In this document: piece after piece, positions 41,879 to 50,706 of the stretch
Numbering within the stretch: position 1 is the stretch's first letter
Layout of the letters: each line of letters begins with the position of its first letter
DNA from: Pseudomonas quebecensis
GTDB taxonomy: Bacteria > Pseudomonadota > Gammaproteobacteria > Pseudomonadales > Pseudomonadaceae
Assembly: GCF_026410085.1 (NCBI RefSeq)
Contig: NZ_CP112866.1
Coordinates: 3,285,001 to 3,349,000, forward strand
DNA: 64,000 nt
Direction: 5' to 3'
Notes under the pieces: generated by a model
Seen by the model: the letters and a program-made list of their open reading frames with translations, nothing else
Databases searched by the model: none
Told to the model about the DNA's origin: nothing
Program-made: the position numbers and the translations under genes

Positions 41879-42193
41879 ATGTCCTGGATCATTCTGTTTT
41901 TTGCCGGGTTGTTCGAAGTCGGCTGGGCCGTCGGCTTGAAGTACACCGACGGTTTCAGTAAGCCGCTGCCCACCGTCCTGACGCTTGCCGCCATGGCCGT
42001 CAGCCTCGGCCTGCTGGGCCTGGCCGTCAAAGAGCTGCCACTGGGCACTGCCTATGCCGTATGGACGGGCGTGGGCGCCGTCGGAACAGTCATTGCCGGG
42101 ATAATCCTGTTCGGCGAATCCATGGCGTTGTTCAGGCTGGCCAGTGTCACGCTGATCATATGCGGGCTCATTGGCCTCAAGCTCAGCACCTAG
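41879..42193 (+). CDS. sugE: guanidinium exporter SugE/Gdx (SMR family)
   Basis: A 104-aa, four-helix small-multidrug-resistance protein of the Gdx subtype that exports guanidinium in exchange for protons as a dual-topology dimer. The essential Glu is in [16 protein letters not shown] (E13), and the Gdx-type segments [19 protein letters not shown] and ILFGES follow. It is controlled by the guanidine-II riboswitch directly upstream. Older names refer to groEL suppression and quaternary ammonium resistance. Confidence 0.95.
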   Translation: MSWIILFFAGLFEVGWAVGLKYTDGFSKPLPTVLTLAAMAVSLGLLGLAVKELPLGTAYAVWTGVGAVGTVIAGIILFGESMALFRLASVTLIICGLIGLKLST

Positions 42194-42198
42194 GCCGC

Positions 42199-42237
42199 CA
42201 GCCCTTATCGCGGGCGGCTTGAGCGCGATAAGGGCTG
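42199..42237. terminator. bidirectional hairpin between convergent genes
   Basis: CAGCCCTTATCGCG and CGCGATAAGGGCTG form a perfect 14-bp stem with an 11-nt loop, six bases after the sugE stop and 16 before the end of the convergent gene. There is no good T-run, so it may act as a bidirectional barrier or mRNA 3' end stabiliser. Confidence 0.6.
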
Positions 42238-42252
42238 ACTAGTCGTACCAAA

Positions 42253-44127
42253 CTAGCGAACCGTCCCACGCAACCCTGCCACCGCTTCCTGCAACTGGGC
42301 AGGCGTAGCCGCCTCTACAGCAACCGGCGCGCCGGCCACCAGCACCACTCGCGACCAGATCCGGCGCAGGAAGCCTTTGTTCGGGTCCCGGCTGAAGAAA
42401 CTGCCCCACAGCCCCTGCAACGCCATGGGGATCACCGGCACCGCCGTCTCTTCCAGGATACGCGTCACGCCCCCCCGAAACTCATTCATCTCACCATCGG
42501 CCGTCAGCTTGCCCTCCGGGAAGATACAGACCAGCTCCCCGTCCTTAAGGTATTGAGCTATGCGCTTGAAGGCTTGCTCATAAATCTGGATATCTTCGTT
42601 GCGCCCGGCAATTGGAATCGCCCCGGCGGTGCGAAAGATAAAGTTGAGCACCGGCAAACGGTAGATCTTGTAGTACATGACAAAGCGAATCGGCCGACGC
42701 ACCGCGCCGCCAATCAGCAGCGCATCGACAAACGACACGTGATTGCACACCAGCAACGCGGCGCCTTCATCGGGGATGGCCTGCAGGTTGCGGTGCTCCA
42801 CGCGGTACATGGAATGGCTGAGCAGCCAGATCATGAAGCGCATGGTGAACTCCGGGACGATCCGGAAGATGTAGGCGTTGACCGCGATATTGAGCAGCGA
42901 CACCACCAGGAACAGCTGCGGAATCGACAGCTTGGCCACGCTCAGCAGCAGGATCGACACCATCGCCGACACCACCATGAACAACGCGTTGAGGATGTTG
43001 TTGGCGGCGATTACCCGCGCGCGCTCGTGTTCAGCCGTGCGTGACTGGATCAACGCGTACAACGGCACGATATAGAAACCGCCGAACACACCCAGGCCGA
43101 GGATATCGCCCAGTACCCACCACGCTTGGCCGTAGCTGAGCACCGCCAGCCAATCGTTGGCCTGGACGTTCTGCGCGAAGCCACCCGAGTGCCACCACAG
43201 CAGCAGGCCGAATACCGTCAGGCCGAATGAACCGAACGGCACCAGGCCGATTTCAACCTTACGCCCGGACAGCTTTTCGCACAGCATCGAACCCAGCGCG
43301 ATGCCCACCGAGAACATCGTGAGAATCAGAGTGACCACGGTTTCATCGCCGTACAGCCACTCCTTGGCGTAGGCCGGGATCTGCGTCAGGTAGATCGCGC
43401 CGACAAACCAGAACCACGAGTTGCCGACAATCGAGCGCGACACTGCCGGCGTCTGCCCCAGGCCCATGCGCAGGGTGGCCCAGGATTGACTGAAGATATT
43501 CCAGTTCAAACGCAGTTGCGGCGTGGAGGCCGCCGCACGCGGAATGCTGCGGCTGGCCAGGTAACCCAGGACCGCCACGCCGACGATCGCCACCGACACC
43601 ACCGGTGCGTAATGAGTGGACGACATCATGATCCCGGCGCCGATAGTGCCGGCCAGGATCGCCAGGAACGTGCCCATTTCCACCAGGCCGTTACCGCCGA
43701 CCAATTCGTCGTCGCGCAACGCCTGGGGCATGATCGAATATTTGACCGGGCCGAACAGCGCCGAGTGCGTGCCCATGGCGAACAGCGCCAGCAGCATCAA
43801 TTCCAAATGATTGAACAGAAACCCGGTGGCGCCCACGGCCATGATTACGATTTCGCCGATCTTGATCGCGCGTATCAGGGCGTCCTTGTTGAATTTCTCG
43901 CCGAACTGCCCGGCCAGCGCCGAAAACAGAAAGAACGGCAGAATGAACAGCAGCGCGCACAGGTTGACCCAAATGGCGCGATCACCGTCGATGGTGAGTT
44001 TGTAGAGAATCGCCAGGATCAGCGATTGCTTGAAGATGTTGTCGTTGAAGGCACCCAGCAACTGGGTGATGAAAAACGGCAGAAAGCGCCGCGTGCGCAG
44101 CAAGGTGAATTGAGAAGGATGGCTCAT
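42253..44127 (-). CDS. LplT-like MFS transporter fused to a glycerophospholipid acyltransferase
   Basis: A 624-aa two-part protein. Residues 1-420 form a twelve-helix MFS domain like LplT, the lysophospholipid flippase (start RFLPFFITQLLGAFNDNIFKQSL). Residues about 430-624 form a PlsC/AGPAT domain with the HX4D motif in NHVSFVD and FPEGKLTADG. In the E. coli system LplT works with Aas, which has an acyltransferase plus an AMP-binding acyl-ACP synthetase; the synthetase part is missing here. The likely task is to bring lysophospholipids in and reacylate them. The stop codon ends just before a convergent hairpin. Confidence 0.88.
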   Translation of the reverse strand: MSHPSQFTLLRTRRFLPFFITQLLGAFNDNIFKQSLILAILYKLTIDGDRAIWVNLCALLFILPFFLFSALAGQFGEKFNKDALIRAIKIGEIVIMAVGATGFLFNHLELMLLALFAMGTHSALFGPVKYSIMPQALRDDELVGGNGLVEMGTFLAILAGTIGAGIMMSSTHYAPVVSVAIVGVAVLGYLASRSIPRAAASTPQLRLNWNIFSQSWATLRMGLGQTPAVSRSIVGNSWFWFVGAIYLTQIPAYAKEWLYGDETVVTLILTMFSVGIALGSMLCEKLSGRKVEIGLVPFGSFGLTVFGLLLWWHSGGFAQNVQANDWLAVLSYGQAWWVLGDILGLGVFGGFYIVPLYALIQSRTAEHERARVIAANNILNALFMVVSAMVSILLLSVAKLSIPQLFLVVSLLNIAVNAYIFRIVPEFTMRFMIWLLSHSMYRVEHRNLQAIPDEGAALLVCNHVSFVDALLIGGAVRRPIRFVMYYKIYRLPVLNFIFRTAGAIPIAGRNEDIQIYEQAFKRIAQYLKDGELVCIFPEGKLTADGEMNEFRGGVTRILEETAVPVIPMALQGLWGSFFSRDPNKGFLRRIWSRVVLVAGAPVAVEAATPAQLQEAVAGLRGTVR

Positions 44128-44195
44128 CGTCGTCCGTGTTCCTGCGTGGCCTGAAGGCTTATCGATTATCAGGCCACGACTTTACCTAATCCTGC

Positions 44196-45344
44196 TTACT
44201 TATTCCCTAATCCTGCAATGCACGGTGAAACAAAAAGCTCACCTCTATAGGCGCCGGCAACGGTGCGTCTGGCCACGATCAACCACATCAACGCCAGCGT
44301 CGCCACCAACACGCTGCCCACCACGTTGAAGAACGCCAGGTGCAACACGCTTGCCAGTTTGAGCGTGGTCAACGCGTACACGCCCAGGGGAAAGGTAAAG
44401 CCCCACCAGCCCAGGTTGAAGGGGATTCCTGCGCGCAGGTAGCGCAGTGTGATCAACACCGCAATCAGCATCCACCACAAGCCGAAACCCCACAGCGTGA
44501 CACCGCCCACCAGGCCCAGGCCGTTGGCAATGTCGCCGATGCCAGGCAGGCCGTTGGCGGCGAAGATAGCCGGTGCATCGCCTCCCAGCAGCAACATGCC
44601 GAGAGCACCGGTGCCGATGGGGCCAAGGGCCAGCCAACTTGACGCGGCCATATTGGCGTGGGGCAGTTTGTGCAAGGCCATGCGCAGCATCAGGATGGTC
44701 AGAATGCTGAACGCCACCGGCAGGGAAAATGCCCATAACACATAGCTGGTCACCAGCATCACCAGTTGCCCATGGGCGTCGGCCAGGTGCGGCGCCAATA
44801 GCCCACCACTGGCGGCGGCGACCTCGGCGGCGACAACGGGCAGCAGCCACACGGCGGTCATCTGGTCGATGCTGTGCTCCTGGCGCGTGAACATCATGAA
44901 CGGGATCAGCACGCCGCAGGCCAGGGCCATGGCCACATCCAACCACCACAGCACCTCGGCCCACGGCACCACGGTATTGCCCCAACGCGGCAGACCGAAC
45001 AGCAGCAGACCGTTGATGATCGTGGCCAGGCCCATCGGAATGGTGCCGAAGAACATCGAAACCGTGGAGTGCCCGAAGATCCGCCGCGCCTCGTGAAAAA
45101 ACATCACCCAGCGCGCGGCGTACAAGCCGCTGAACACTATGAACAAGACGATGGTGAACAACCACAGCGTTTCGGCCAGGGCATGCATGCCCGGCAGTGC
45201 CACCGGCAATTGGGCCAGGGCCAGGGCGAGCACGCCGGTGCCCATGGTTGCGGCGAACCAGTTGGGCGTGAACTGGCGAATCACTTCCCGAGGCCGGGTC
45301 AGGTGACTGAAGGGTTTGTAACTGGAAACAGCGGAACAGGTCAT
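44196..45344 (-). CDS. TDT-family transporter (TehA/Mae1-like)
   Basis: A 382-aa protein with ten predicted helices of the tellurite-resistance/dicarboxylate transporter fold. The start RQFTPNWFAATMGTGVLALAL and the later FGTIPMGLATIINGLLLFG are characteristic. The family moves C4-dicarboxylates, sulfite or acts as an anion channel; the substrate here is not clear. The ATG at 45344 is chosen because AGAGGAT lies about eight bases upstream; an in-frame ATG at 45380 has no good Shine-Dalgarno. Confidence 0.82.
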   Translation of the reverse strand: MTCSAVSSYKPFSHLTRPREVIRQFTPNWFAATMGTGVLALALAQLPVALPGMHALAETLWLFTIVLFIVFSGLYAARWVMFFHEARRIFGHSTVSMFFGTIPMGLATIINGLLLFGLPRWGNTVVPWAEVLWWLDVAMALACGVLIPFMMFTRQEHSIDQMTAVWLLPVVAAEVAAASGGLLAPHLADAHGQLVMLVTSYVLWAFSLPVAFSILTILMLRMALHKLPHANMAASSWLALGPIGTGALGMLLLGGDAPAIFAANGLPGIGDIANGLGLVGGVTLWGFGLWWMLIAVLITLRYLRAGIPFNLGWWGFTFPLGVYALTTLKLASVLHLAFFNVVGSVLVATLALMWLIVARRTVAGAYRGELFVSPCIAGLGNK

Positions 45345-45467
45345 GGTGAAATCCTCTTCCTCGTATGAGGGTGAGACCATGGTAGAACCTGATCGAATAT
45401 CTATATAACGGGTAATATCTCTAACTGTTATCTGTTTTGCAGATAAGTACGGCAGACTGTGATCAAT

Positions 45468-46676
45468 TCATCGCACGCACTTGGTGGGGCTGGACATCGC
45501 TCTGGTCATTGCGCGACCTTGCAGCAGCAGCGCCAGCAAGGCGCTCAGGGCCAGCACGATCAATAAGGCGCCATACCCATCCGTGGTGGCAATCAGACCG
45601 AACGTGCGCGTCAGTGTGCCGGCCAACAGCGCGGGTATGCAGAAAGCCAAATAACTGAGCACGTAAAATGCCGACATCAGGCCGGCCCGTTCATGGGGCA
45701 ACGCCAGTGGCACCACGCTGCGCACAGCGCCCAGGAACCCGGCGCCGAACCCGCTGCCGGCGATCAGGGTGGCGATGAAGAACAGCGCCAGGCTGGCGGT
45801 GTGCACGGCCCCGAGGATCAGCGCCACGCCCATGGCCAACAGCATTGCGCCCAGGCGCAGAACCTTATGCGCGGCGCGATGGCGCAGACCATAAATCATC
45901 AACGCTCCGCTGACGGTCAGCACCGCCACCAGCGCTCCCCCGATCAGGTTCGATGTCGAGCCGGTCGCCGCGCGCACTAATGACGGCGCCAGGGACAAAT
46001 AAAAACCGCCCATGGCCCATACCGCGATATTCACCGGCAACGCGATCCACAGCGCGCGGCGGGCCTGGCCAGGCACATGCAAGGTCGGCCACAACGACGC
46101 CAGTGCTCCTGGAATACGGCTGACCGTTTCCGGCAGGCGCCATACCGCCAAGGCCTGCAACAGCAGGCCGCCGAACAGCACCCAGTAAATCAACCGGGTC
46201 GGGGACGGCGCGTACTCCACCAGCAGGCTGCAGCCCATCGCACCACAGGCCATACCCAGCAAAGGCGCAAGGCTGTTGATCAGCGGGCCTTGCTCGCGAT
46301 CGGTATCCAGAAGCGCCGCACCGAGCACGGCGGTGGCCATGCCGGTGGCAAAGCCTTGCAACGTGCGCGCAGCGATCAGCCAGGCCACGCTGCTTTCATT
46401 GATAAACAGCAGCATCGCCAGCATTTCCAGAATCAGCGCAGCGAAAATAATCGGCTTGCGCCCCAGGTAGTCCGACAGTGAGCCCACCGTCAGCAGCGCC
46501 GCCAACAAGCTCAGGGCGTACACGCCGAAGATCAGCGTGAGCATGCCCGGGGAGAAATCCAATTGTTGCTGATACAGGTGGTACAACGGCGTCGGCGCGC
46601 TGGACGCGGCAAGAAACGTCAGCAAGGTGATCGCCAGAAACACCAGGCTGGGACGATGGGAAGTAAGGCTGGACAT
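45468..46676 (-). CDS. MFS efflux transporter
   Basis: A 402-aa twelve-helix transporter of the drug:H+ antiporter type. The loop 2-3 motif is GSLSDYLGRKPII, and RTLQGFATGMATAVLGAALLD matches the helix 4-5 region. CGGAG stands seven bases before the ATG at 46676. It is divergent from a TetR-type regulator gene 91 bp away, so it is probably repressed by it and induced by a toxic compound. Confidence 0.87.
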   Translation of the reverse strand: MSSLTSHRPSLVFLAITLLTFLAASSAPTPLYHLYQQQLDFSPGMLTLIFGVYALSLLAALLTVGSLSDYLGRKPIIFAALILEMLAMLLFINESSVAWLIAARTLQGFATGMATAVLGAALLDTDREQGPLINSLAPLLGMACGAMGCSLLVEYAPSPTRLIYWVLFGGLLLQALAVWRLPETVSRIPGALASLWPTLHVPGQARRALWIALPVNIAVWAMGGFYLSLAPSLVRAATGSTSNLIGGALVAVLTVSGALMIYGLRHRAAHKVLRLGAMLLAMGVALILGAVHTASLALFFIATLIAGSGFGAGFLGAVRSVVPLALPHERAGLMSAFYVLSYLAFCIPALLAGTLTRTFGLIATTDGYGALLIVLALSALLALLLQGRAMTRAMSSPTKCVR

Positions 46677-46701
46677 GCGCACGCTCCGTTAAAGCTAATA
46701 T

Positions 46702-46744
46702 TTTGCTTTTGTGGAGTGTGCTATCCGTTGGCGCTTAAAGCAAA
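46702..46744. promoter_or_regulatory. inverted repeat in the MFS/TetR divergent promoter region
   Basis: TTTGCTTT (46702-46709) and AAAGCAAA (46737-46744) are exact inverted copies centred at about 46723, almost midway between the two start codons. It is a candidate operator, or two similar half-sites placed to control both genes. Confidence 0.4.
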
Positions 46745-46767
46745 TTCTTTGTGTTAAGGTCACGCCC

Positions 46768-47307
46768 ATGGTGATTAAAGAAGGCCTACGCCCGGGAGGC
46801 CGCAGTGCCCGGGTACAAGCGTCGGTACATAGCGCGGTGCATGAACTGCTGGAAGTGCATGCGCGTTCCAGCGTGACAGTGCCGATGATTGCTGCGCGCG
46901 CCGGGGTAACCCCGTCGACCATCTACCGACGCTGGGGAGACCTCGGCGCCCTGCTCGCCGACGTGGCCCTGGCGCGCATGCGACCGGACAGCGAGCCGGC
47001 CGATACCGGCAGCCTGCGCGGTGACCTGCGGGCCTGGGCCGAGCAATATCTGGATGAAATGAATTCGGAGCCGGGGCGCATGATGATGCGCGATGTGCAG
47101 TGCAGCCAGACGCCAGGCTATTGCGTGAGCATTCTGAGCGCGCAGCTGCAGGCGATTGTTGACCGCTACCCTGCCGACACGGCGCCAAGCGTGGACCGCT
47201 TGATCAACCTTCTGGCCGCGCCCACGGTGTTTCGCATTCTGTTTTCGAACACGCCTTTGACAGTTGCAGAGCTGCATGCGTTGATCGAGCTAGCACTGAA
47301 GGCGTGA
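46768..47307 (+). CDS. TetR-family transcriptional regulator
   Basis: A 179-aa repressor-type protein. The HTH is at residues 38-58 (TVPMIAARAGVTPSTIYRRWGD), followed by an all-helical ligand domain of the TetR C-terminal class that is shorter than average. AAGG lies eight bases upstream of the ATG at 46768. It is divergent from the MFS gene, its likely target. Confidence 0.87.
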   Translation: MVIKEGLRPGGRSARVQASVHSAVHELLEVHARSSVTVPMIAARAGVTPSTIYRRWGDLGALLADVALARMRPDSEPADTGSLRGDLRAWAEQYLDEMNSEPGRMMMRDVQCSQTPGYCVSILSAQLQAIVDRYPADTAPSVDRLINLLAAPTVFRILFSNTPLTVAELHALIELALKA

Positions 47308-47320
47308 CGCAAAACTAAAG

Positions 47321-47345
47321 GTGGGAGGGAGCTTACCCCCCCACA
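47321..47345. repeat. degenerate REP-like hairpin
   Basis: GTGGGAGGGAGCTTACCCCCCCAC resembles the REP sequence GTGGGAGGGGGCTTGCCCC with several changes and can fold into a short hairpin. It lies between the convergent TetR and yadH genes and could also help to terminate either transcript. Confidence 0.5.
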
Positions 47346-47350
47346 GGGGC

Positions 47351-48130
47351 TCAGGTGCGCATCCCGCGCCCACTCACCAGCAGCCGCGCACAACCGATAT
47401 ACAGAACCACGGTGGCCACGACCATGAAGGTAATCGCCACGCTGATCTTGATATCCGACACGCCGAGGATGCCGTAGCGGAAGGCATTGACCATATGCAG
47501 CACCGGGTTGGCCAGCGACACGGTCTGCCAGAACGGCGGCAGCAGGCTGATGGAGTAGAACACTCCGCCCAGGTAGGTCAGTGGCGTCAGCACGAAGGTC
47601 GGGATGATCGAGATGTCATCGAAGTTGCGTGCAAACACGGCGTTGATAAAGCCCAGCAGCGAGAAGATAGTCGCCGTCAGCACCACCACCAGAATCGTCA
47701 CCCCGAGGTGATGGACCTGCAAGTGAGTGAAGAACAGCGACAGCAGCGTCACGATCACCCCGACCATCAAGCCGCGCAGCACACCACCGAGGGTGTAGCC
47801 GATCAGGATGGTGTGCGGCGACACTGGCGACACCATCAGCTCCTCGATGGAGCGCTGGAATTTGCTGCCGAAGAAACTCGAGACCACGTTGCCGTAGGAG
47901 TTGGTGATCACCGACATCATGATCAGGCCAGGCACGATGTACTCCATGTAGGTAAAGCCACCCATGTCGCCAATCTGGCGGCCGATCAGGTTCCCGAAGA
48001 TCACAAAGTACAAGACCATGGTGATCGCCGGCGGCAGCAACGTCTGCGGCCAGATCCGGGTAAAGCGCTTCACTTCGCGATAGACGATGGTCTGCAGCGC
48101 GACGAGGTTGGGTTGCAGTTCGGAACTCAT
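47351..48130 (-). CDS. yadH: ABC-2 type transport permease YadH
   Basis: A 259-aa permease with six helices, close to E. coli YadH. The start NLVALQTIVYREVKRFTRIWPQTLLPP, the central GSKFQRSIEELMVSPVSP amphipathic segment and the LTYLGGVFYSI helix are typical of ABC-2 exporters. It is coupled (ATGA overlap at 48127-48130) to the ATPase gene. The exported compound is unknown. Confidence 0.92.
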   Translation of the reverse strand: MSSELQPNLVALQTIVYREVKRFTRIWPQTLLPPAITMVLYFVIFGNLIGRQIGDMGGFTYMEYIVPGLIMMSVITNSYGNVVSSFFGSKFQRSIEELMVSPVSPHTILIGYTLGGVLRGLMVGVIVTLLSLFFTHLQVHHLGVTILVVVLTATIFSLLGFINAVFARNFDDISIIPTFVLTPLTYLGGVFYSISLLPPFWQTVSLANPVLHMVNAFRYGILGVSDIKISVAITFMVVATVVLYIGCARLLVSGRGMRT

Positions 48131-49059
48131 ACCGCCACCTTCGCCAGATTTTTCTCCACCAGGGACACGAACAACTCCTCAAGGCGATTGGTTTTATTAC
48201 GCAGGCTCAGCACCTCGATGTTCTGGGTGGCCAACTGGCCGAACAGCGCGGTGATACCCATGGCTTTATCCACCTGGACTTCCAGGGTGCGGCTGTCTAC
48301 CAGGCGGCTGGGGTAGCCTAGCAACTGCGGCGCGGTCGTCAGTGTGTTCTTCAGGTCCAGCAGAAACGTTTCCACATGCAACTGGCCAAGCAGGTTGCGC
48401 ATGCTGGTGTTCTCAACAATGGTGCCGTGGTCGATGATGCCGATGTTGCGGCACAACTGCTCGGCCTCTTCCAGGTAATGCGTGGTGAGAATGATGGTGA
48501 TGCCCTTCTCGTTCAGCTCGGTGAGAAAGGTCCACATCGAACGTCGCAGCTCGATGTCCACGCCGGCGGTAGGCTCGTCGAGAATGAGCAGGCGCGGCTC
48601 GTGCACCAGTGCGCGGGCGATCATCAGGCGCCGCTTCATGCCGCCTGACAACGAGCGCGAAGGCACGTCGCGCTTGTCCCACAGGCCCAATTGCGTGAGG
48701 TACTGCTCGGCGCGTTCCTTGGCGATTTTCGCTGGAATACCGTAGTAGCCCGCCTGGGTCACGACAATATCGAAGGTCTTTTCGAACTGGTTGAAGTTGA
48801 ATTCCTGGGGCACCACGCCGATGGAACGCTTGAGCGCCGCCGGGGATTTGTCCAGGTCATGGCCGAAGATATTTACCGTGCCGCTGGTCTTGTTAACCAG
48901 GGTGGACAGGATACCGATGGTGGTGGATTTGCCGGCACCGTTGGGGCCGAGCAAGGCGAAGAAATCACCTTCGGCAACGTCCAGATCGATACCACTCAGG
49001 GCCTGGAAACCGTTGCCGTAGGTTTTGGTTAGCTGCCGGATGGACAGAGCGGAACTCAT
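48127..49059 (-). CDS. yadG: ABC-2 type transport ATPase YadG
   Basis: A 310-aa ATPase. Walker A GPNGAGKST is near residue 40, Q-loop VVPQEFNFN, signature LSGGMKRRLMIARAL, Walker B LLILDEPTAGVD and H-loop TTHYLEEAE. A C-terminal extension of about 80 residues (ending NRLEELFVSLV) matches YadG. It forms an exporter with YadH encoded downstream. Confidence 0.93.
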   Translation of the reverse strand: MSSALSIRQLTKTYGNGFQALSGIDLDVAEGDFFALLGPNGAGKSTTIGILSTLVNKTSGTVNIFGHDLDKSPAALKRSIGVVPQEFNFNQFEKTFDIVVTQAGYYGIPAKIAKERAEQYLTQLGLWDKRDVPSRSLSGGMKRRLMIARALVHEPRLLILDEPTAGVDIELRRSMWTFLTELNEKGITIILTTHYLEEAEQLCRNIGIIDHGTIVENTSMRNLLGQLHVETFLLDLKNTLTTAPQLLGYPSRLVDSRTLEVQVDKAMGITALFGQLATQNIEVLSLRNKTNRLEELFVSLVEKNLAKVAV

Positions 49060-49193
49060 ATCGGATTACGCACCAGAGAAGGGAATAGAAAGAGTAGATG
49101 AGGGCACGCCGCCCTTAGTTCAACGACGGCGCAGGACAGGCATGGTGCTTGGCCGCGCCGTACAAGTACAGTCACCTGTATTAATAGTGGGTA

Positions 49194-49811
49194 TTAAGTC
49201 AACGCGGTCATAACCGCTTTTCGGTAGGCCGGGCGTTGCTGCAAACGCTGGTACCACGCCTCCAGATGGGGCATGGCAGGCCGTTCGATGGGCATTTCAA
49301 ACCACGCGTAGATAAAGCTGCCCAAGGGAATGTCGCCCATGCCGATGGCGTTGCCGGACAGGTAGGGTTGTTCGGCCAGGGCCTTGTCCACCATACCGAG
49401 CGCGTCGATGCAGGCGTTGCGCCCGGCATTGATGGCGTCCCAGTTCCGTTGCTCCGCCGGCGTGCGCACGATGCCCCAGAACACTGCTTTGAATGGCTCG
49501 GCGAGGGTTGAGGTGGTCCAGTCCATCCACTTTTCCGCGTTGGCGCGGGCCTGAAGATCGGTCGGATACCAGCTCGCCCCGTGCTTGGCGCACAGGTAGC
49601 GCACGATGGTGTTGGACTCCCACAGCACGAAGTCACCGTCTTCGATCATCGGCACTCGGCCGTTGGGGTTCAGCGTCCGATACTGCGGCGTGTCGACCAC
49701 GCCGAAAGCCCCGCCTGCATCAATGGCTTCATACTCCAGGCCGAGCTCCTCGGCGCACCACAGTGCCTTCCTGACATTCGATGAATTTTTACGACCCCAG
49801 ATTTTCAGCAT
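49194..49811 (-). CDS. glutathione S-transferase family protein
   Basis: A 205-aa cytoplasmic protein with a thioredoxin-like N-terminal domain (LKIWGRKNSSNVRKALW, with catalytic Ser/Asn candidates S10-N12) containing the cis-Pro segment GRVPMIEDGDFVLWES, and a helical C-terminal domain. It resembles the GstB/theta-beta group. The start at 49811 gives the normal family N-terminus; GAAGG lies about ten bases upstream. The substrate is unknown. Confidence 0.88.
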   Translation of the reverse strand: MLKIWGRKNSSNVRKALWCAEELGLEYEAIDAGGAFGVVDTPQYRTLNPNGRVPMIEDGDFVLWESNTIVRYLCAKHGASWYPTDLQARANAEKWMDWTTSTLAEPFKAVFWGIVRTPAEQRNWDAINAGRNACIDALGMVDKALAEQPYLSGNAIGMGDIPLGSFIYAWFEMPIERPAMPHLEAWYQRLQQRPAYRKAVMTALT

Positions 49812-49855
49812 GACCGCGCCTTCGTGGATGGGTGGACGCAGCAGCATACGCCGGT

Positions 49856-50515
49856 TCACAGGCGGCTTAAATCCGTCCGCAGGTCGCCCAGCAAGGGAGG
49901 CGGCGCATCGTCAAACAGGTGCGGGTAACATTTCTGCAGGTGGGCGAAGAAAAATTCCTCGGGCACATCCACAAACTGCCCATGGTCGACCAGATACTCC
50001 ATCGACCGCTGGCCCTGGCGATTGTAGGCCTGGAAAACGCTGTCATTGATGCCGTCGAACGGCAGCGGCGGCACATCGAACAGTTCGCACAACTGGGCGT
50101 TGAACGCCGGCGTCGCCTTGACCCAGCGACCGTGCAGGTACAACTCGGTGTACCCGTGCATGGCGAACACGTCACTCTTGAGCAACGCGATCAGACGTGG
50201 GGTCGACAGGTGATTGCGCACGTCCGCCAGGCCGATGCGTGCGGGGATGCCGCAATGCCGGGCGCAGGCGGCGAGCAAAGTGGCCTTGGGCACGCAGTAA
50301 CTCTCACGGCTGGCCAGGGCGAAGCTGGCACTGAGGGTGCGCGGATCGCGGCTGAAGGTATAAGGGTTGTAGCGAATCTGCTCACGCACCGCGTAGTAAA
50401 GGCTGACCGCCTGGTCATTTAAATCCGCGCTGGTTCCGCGATGTTTTACCGCGAACTCCACCACGGCAGGGTGGTCACTATCGATGAAGCGGCTGGGACT
50501 CAAGTACGCATTCAT
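49856..50515 (-). CDS. transglutaminase-like cysteine protein
   Basis: A 219-aa cytoplasmic protein with a transglutaminase-like fold. The catalytic Cys is in ESYCVPKATLLAACAR and the His is in AMHGYTELYLHGRW. The place where the third residue (Asp) is usual reads VKATPAF, with Thr instead. Such proteins are proteases, amidases or peptide-modifying enzymes; the role here is unknown. The ATG at 50515 has CGGAG about ten bases upstream. It sits behind the GST gene (45 bp), and the two may be cotranscribed. Confidence 0.82.
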   Translation of the reverse strand: MNAYLSPSRFIDSDHPAVVEFAVKHRGTSADLNDQAVSLYYAVREQIRYNPYTFSRDPRTLSASFALASRESYCVPKATLLAACARHCGIPARIGLADVRNHLSTPRLIALLKSDVFAMHGYTELYLHGRWVKATPAFNAQLCELFDVPPLPFDGINDSVFQAYNRQGQRSMEYLVDHGQFVDVPEEFFFAHLQKCYPHLFDDAPPPLLGDLRTDLSRL

Positions 50516-50706
50516 GATGTTTGATCTCCGAGGCAAGCCTGGAGTTTAACCACAGGCCCAGCCCACGGATAACGACGATTCGGCCAAATGTCGGCGCCCG
50601 CTGCAGGGTGCTTTCAGCACAACTCGTTACACCCTGACCACCGCGCTTTCTCGGATGCCGACTAAGCTCCCTGGTGGTTTCGCCCTGGTTTCACGGAGGA
50701 TTGAAT

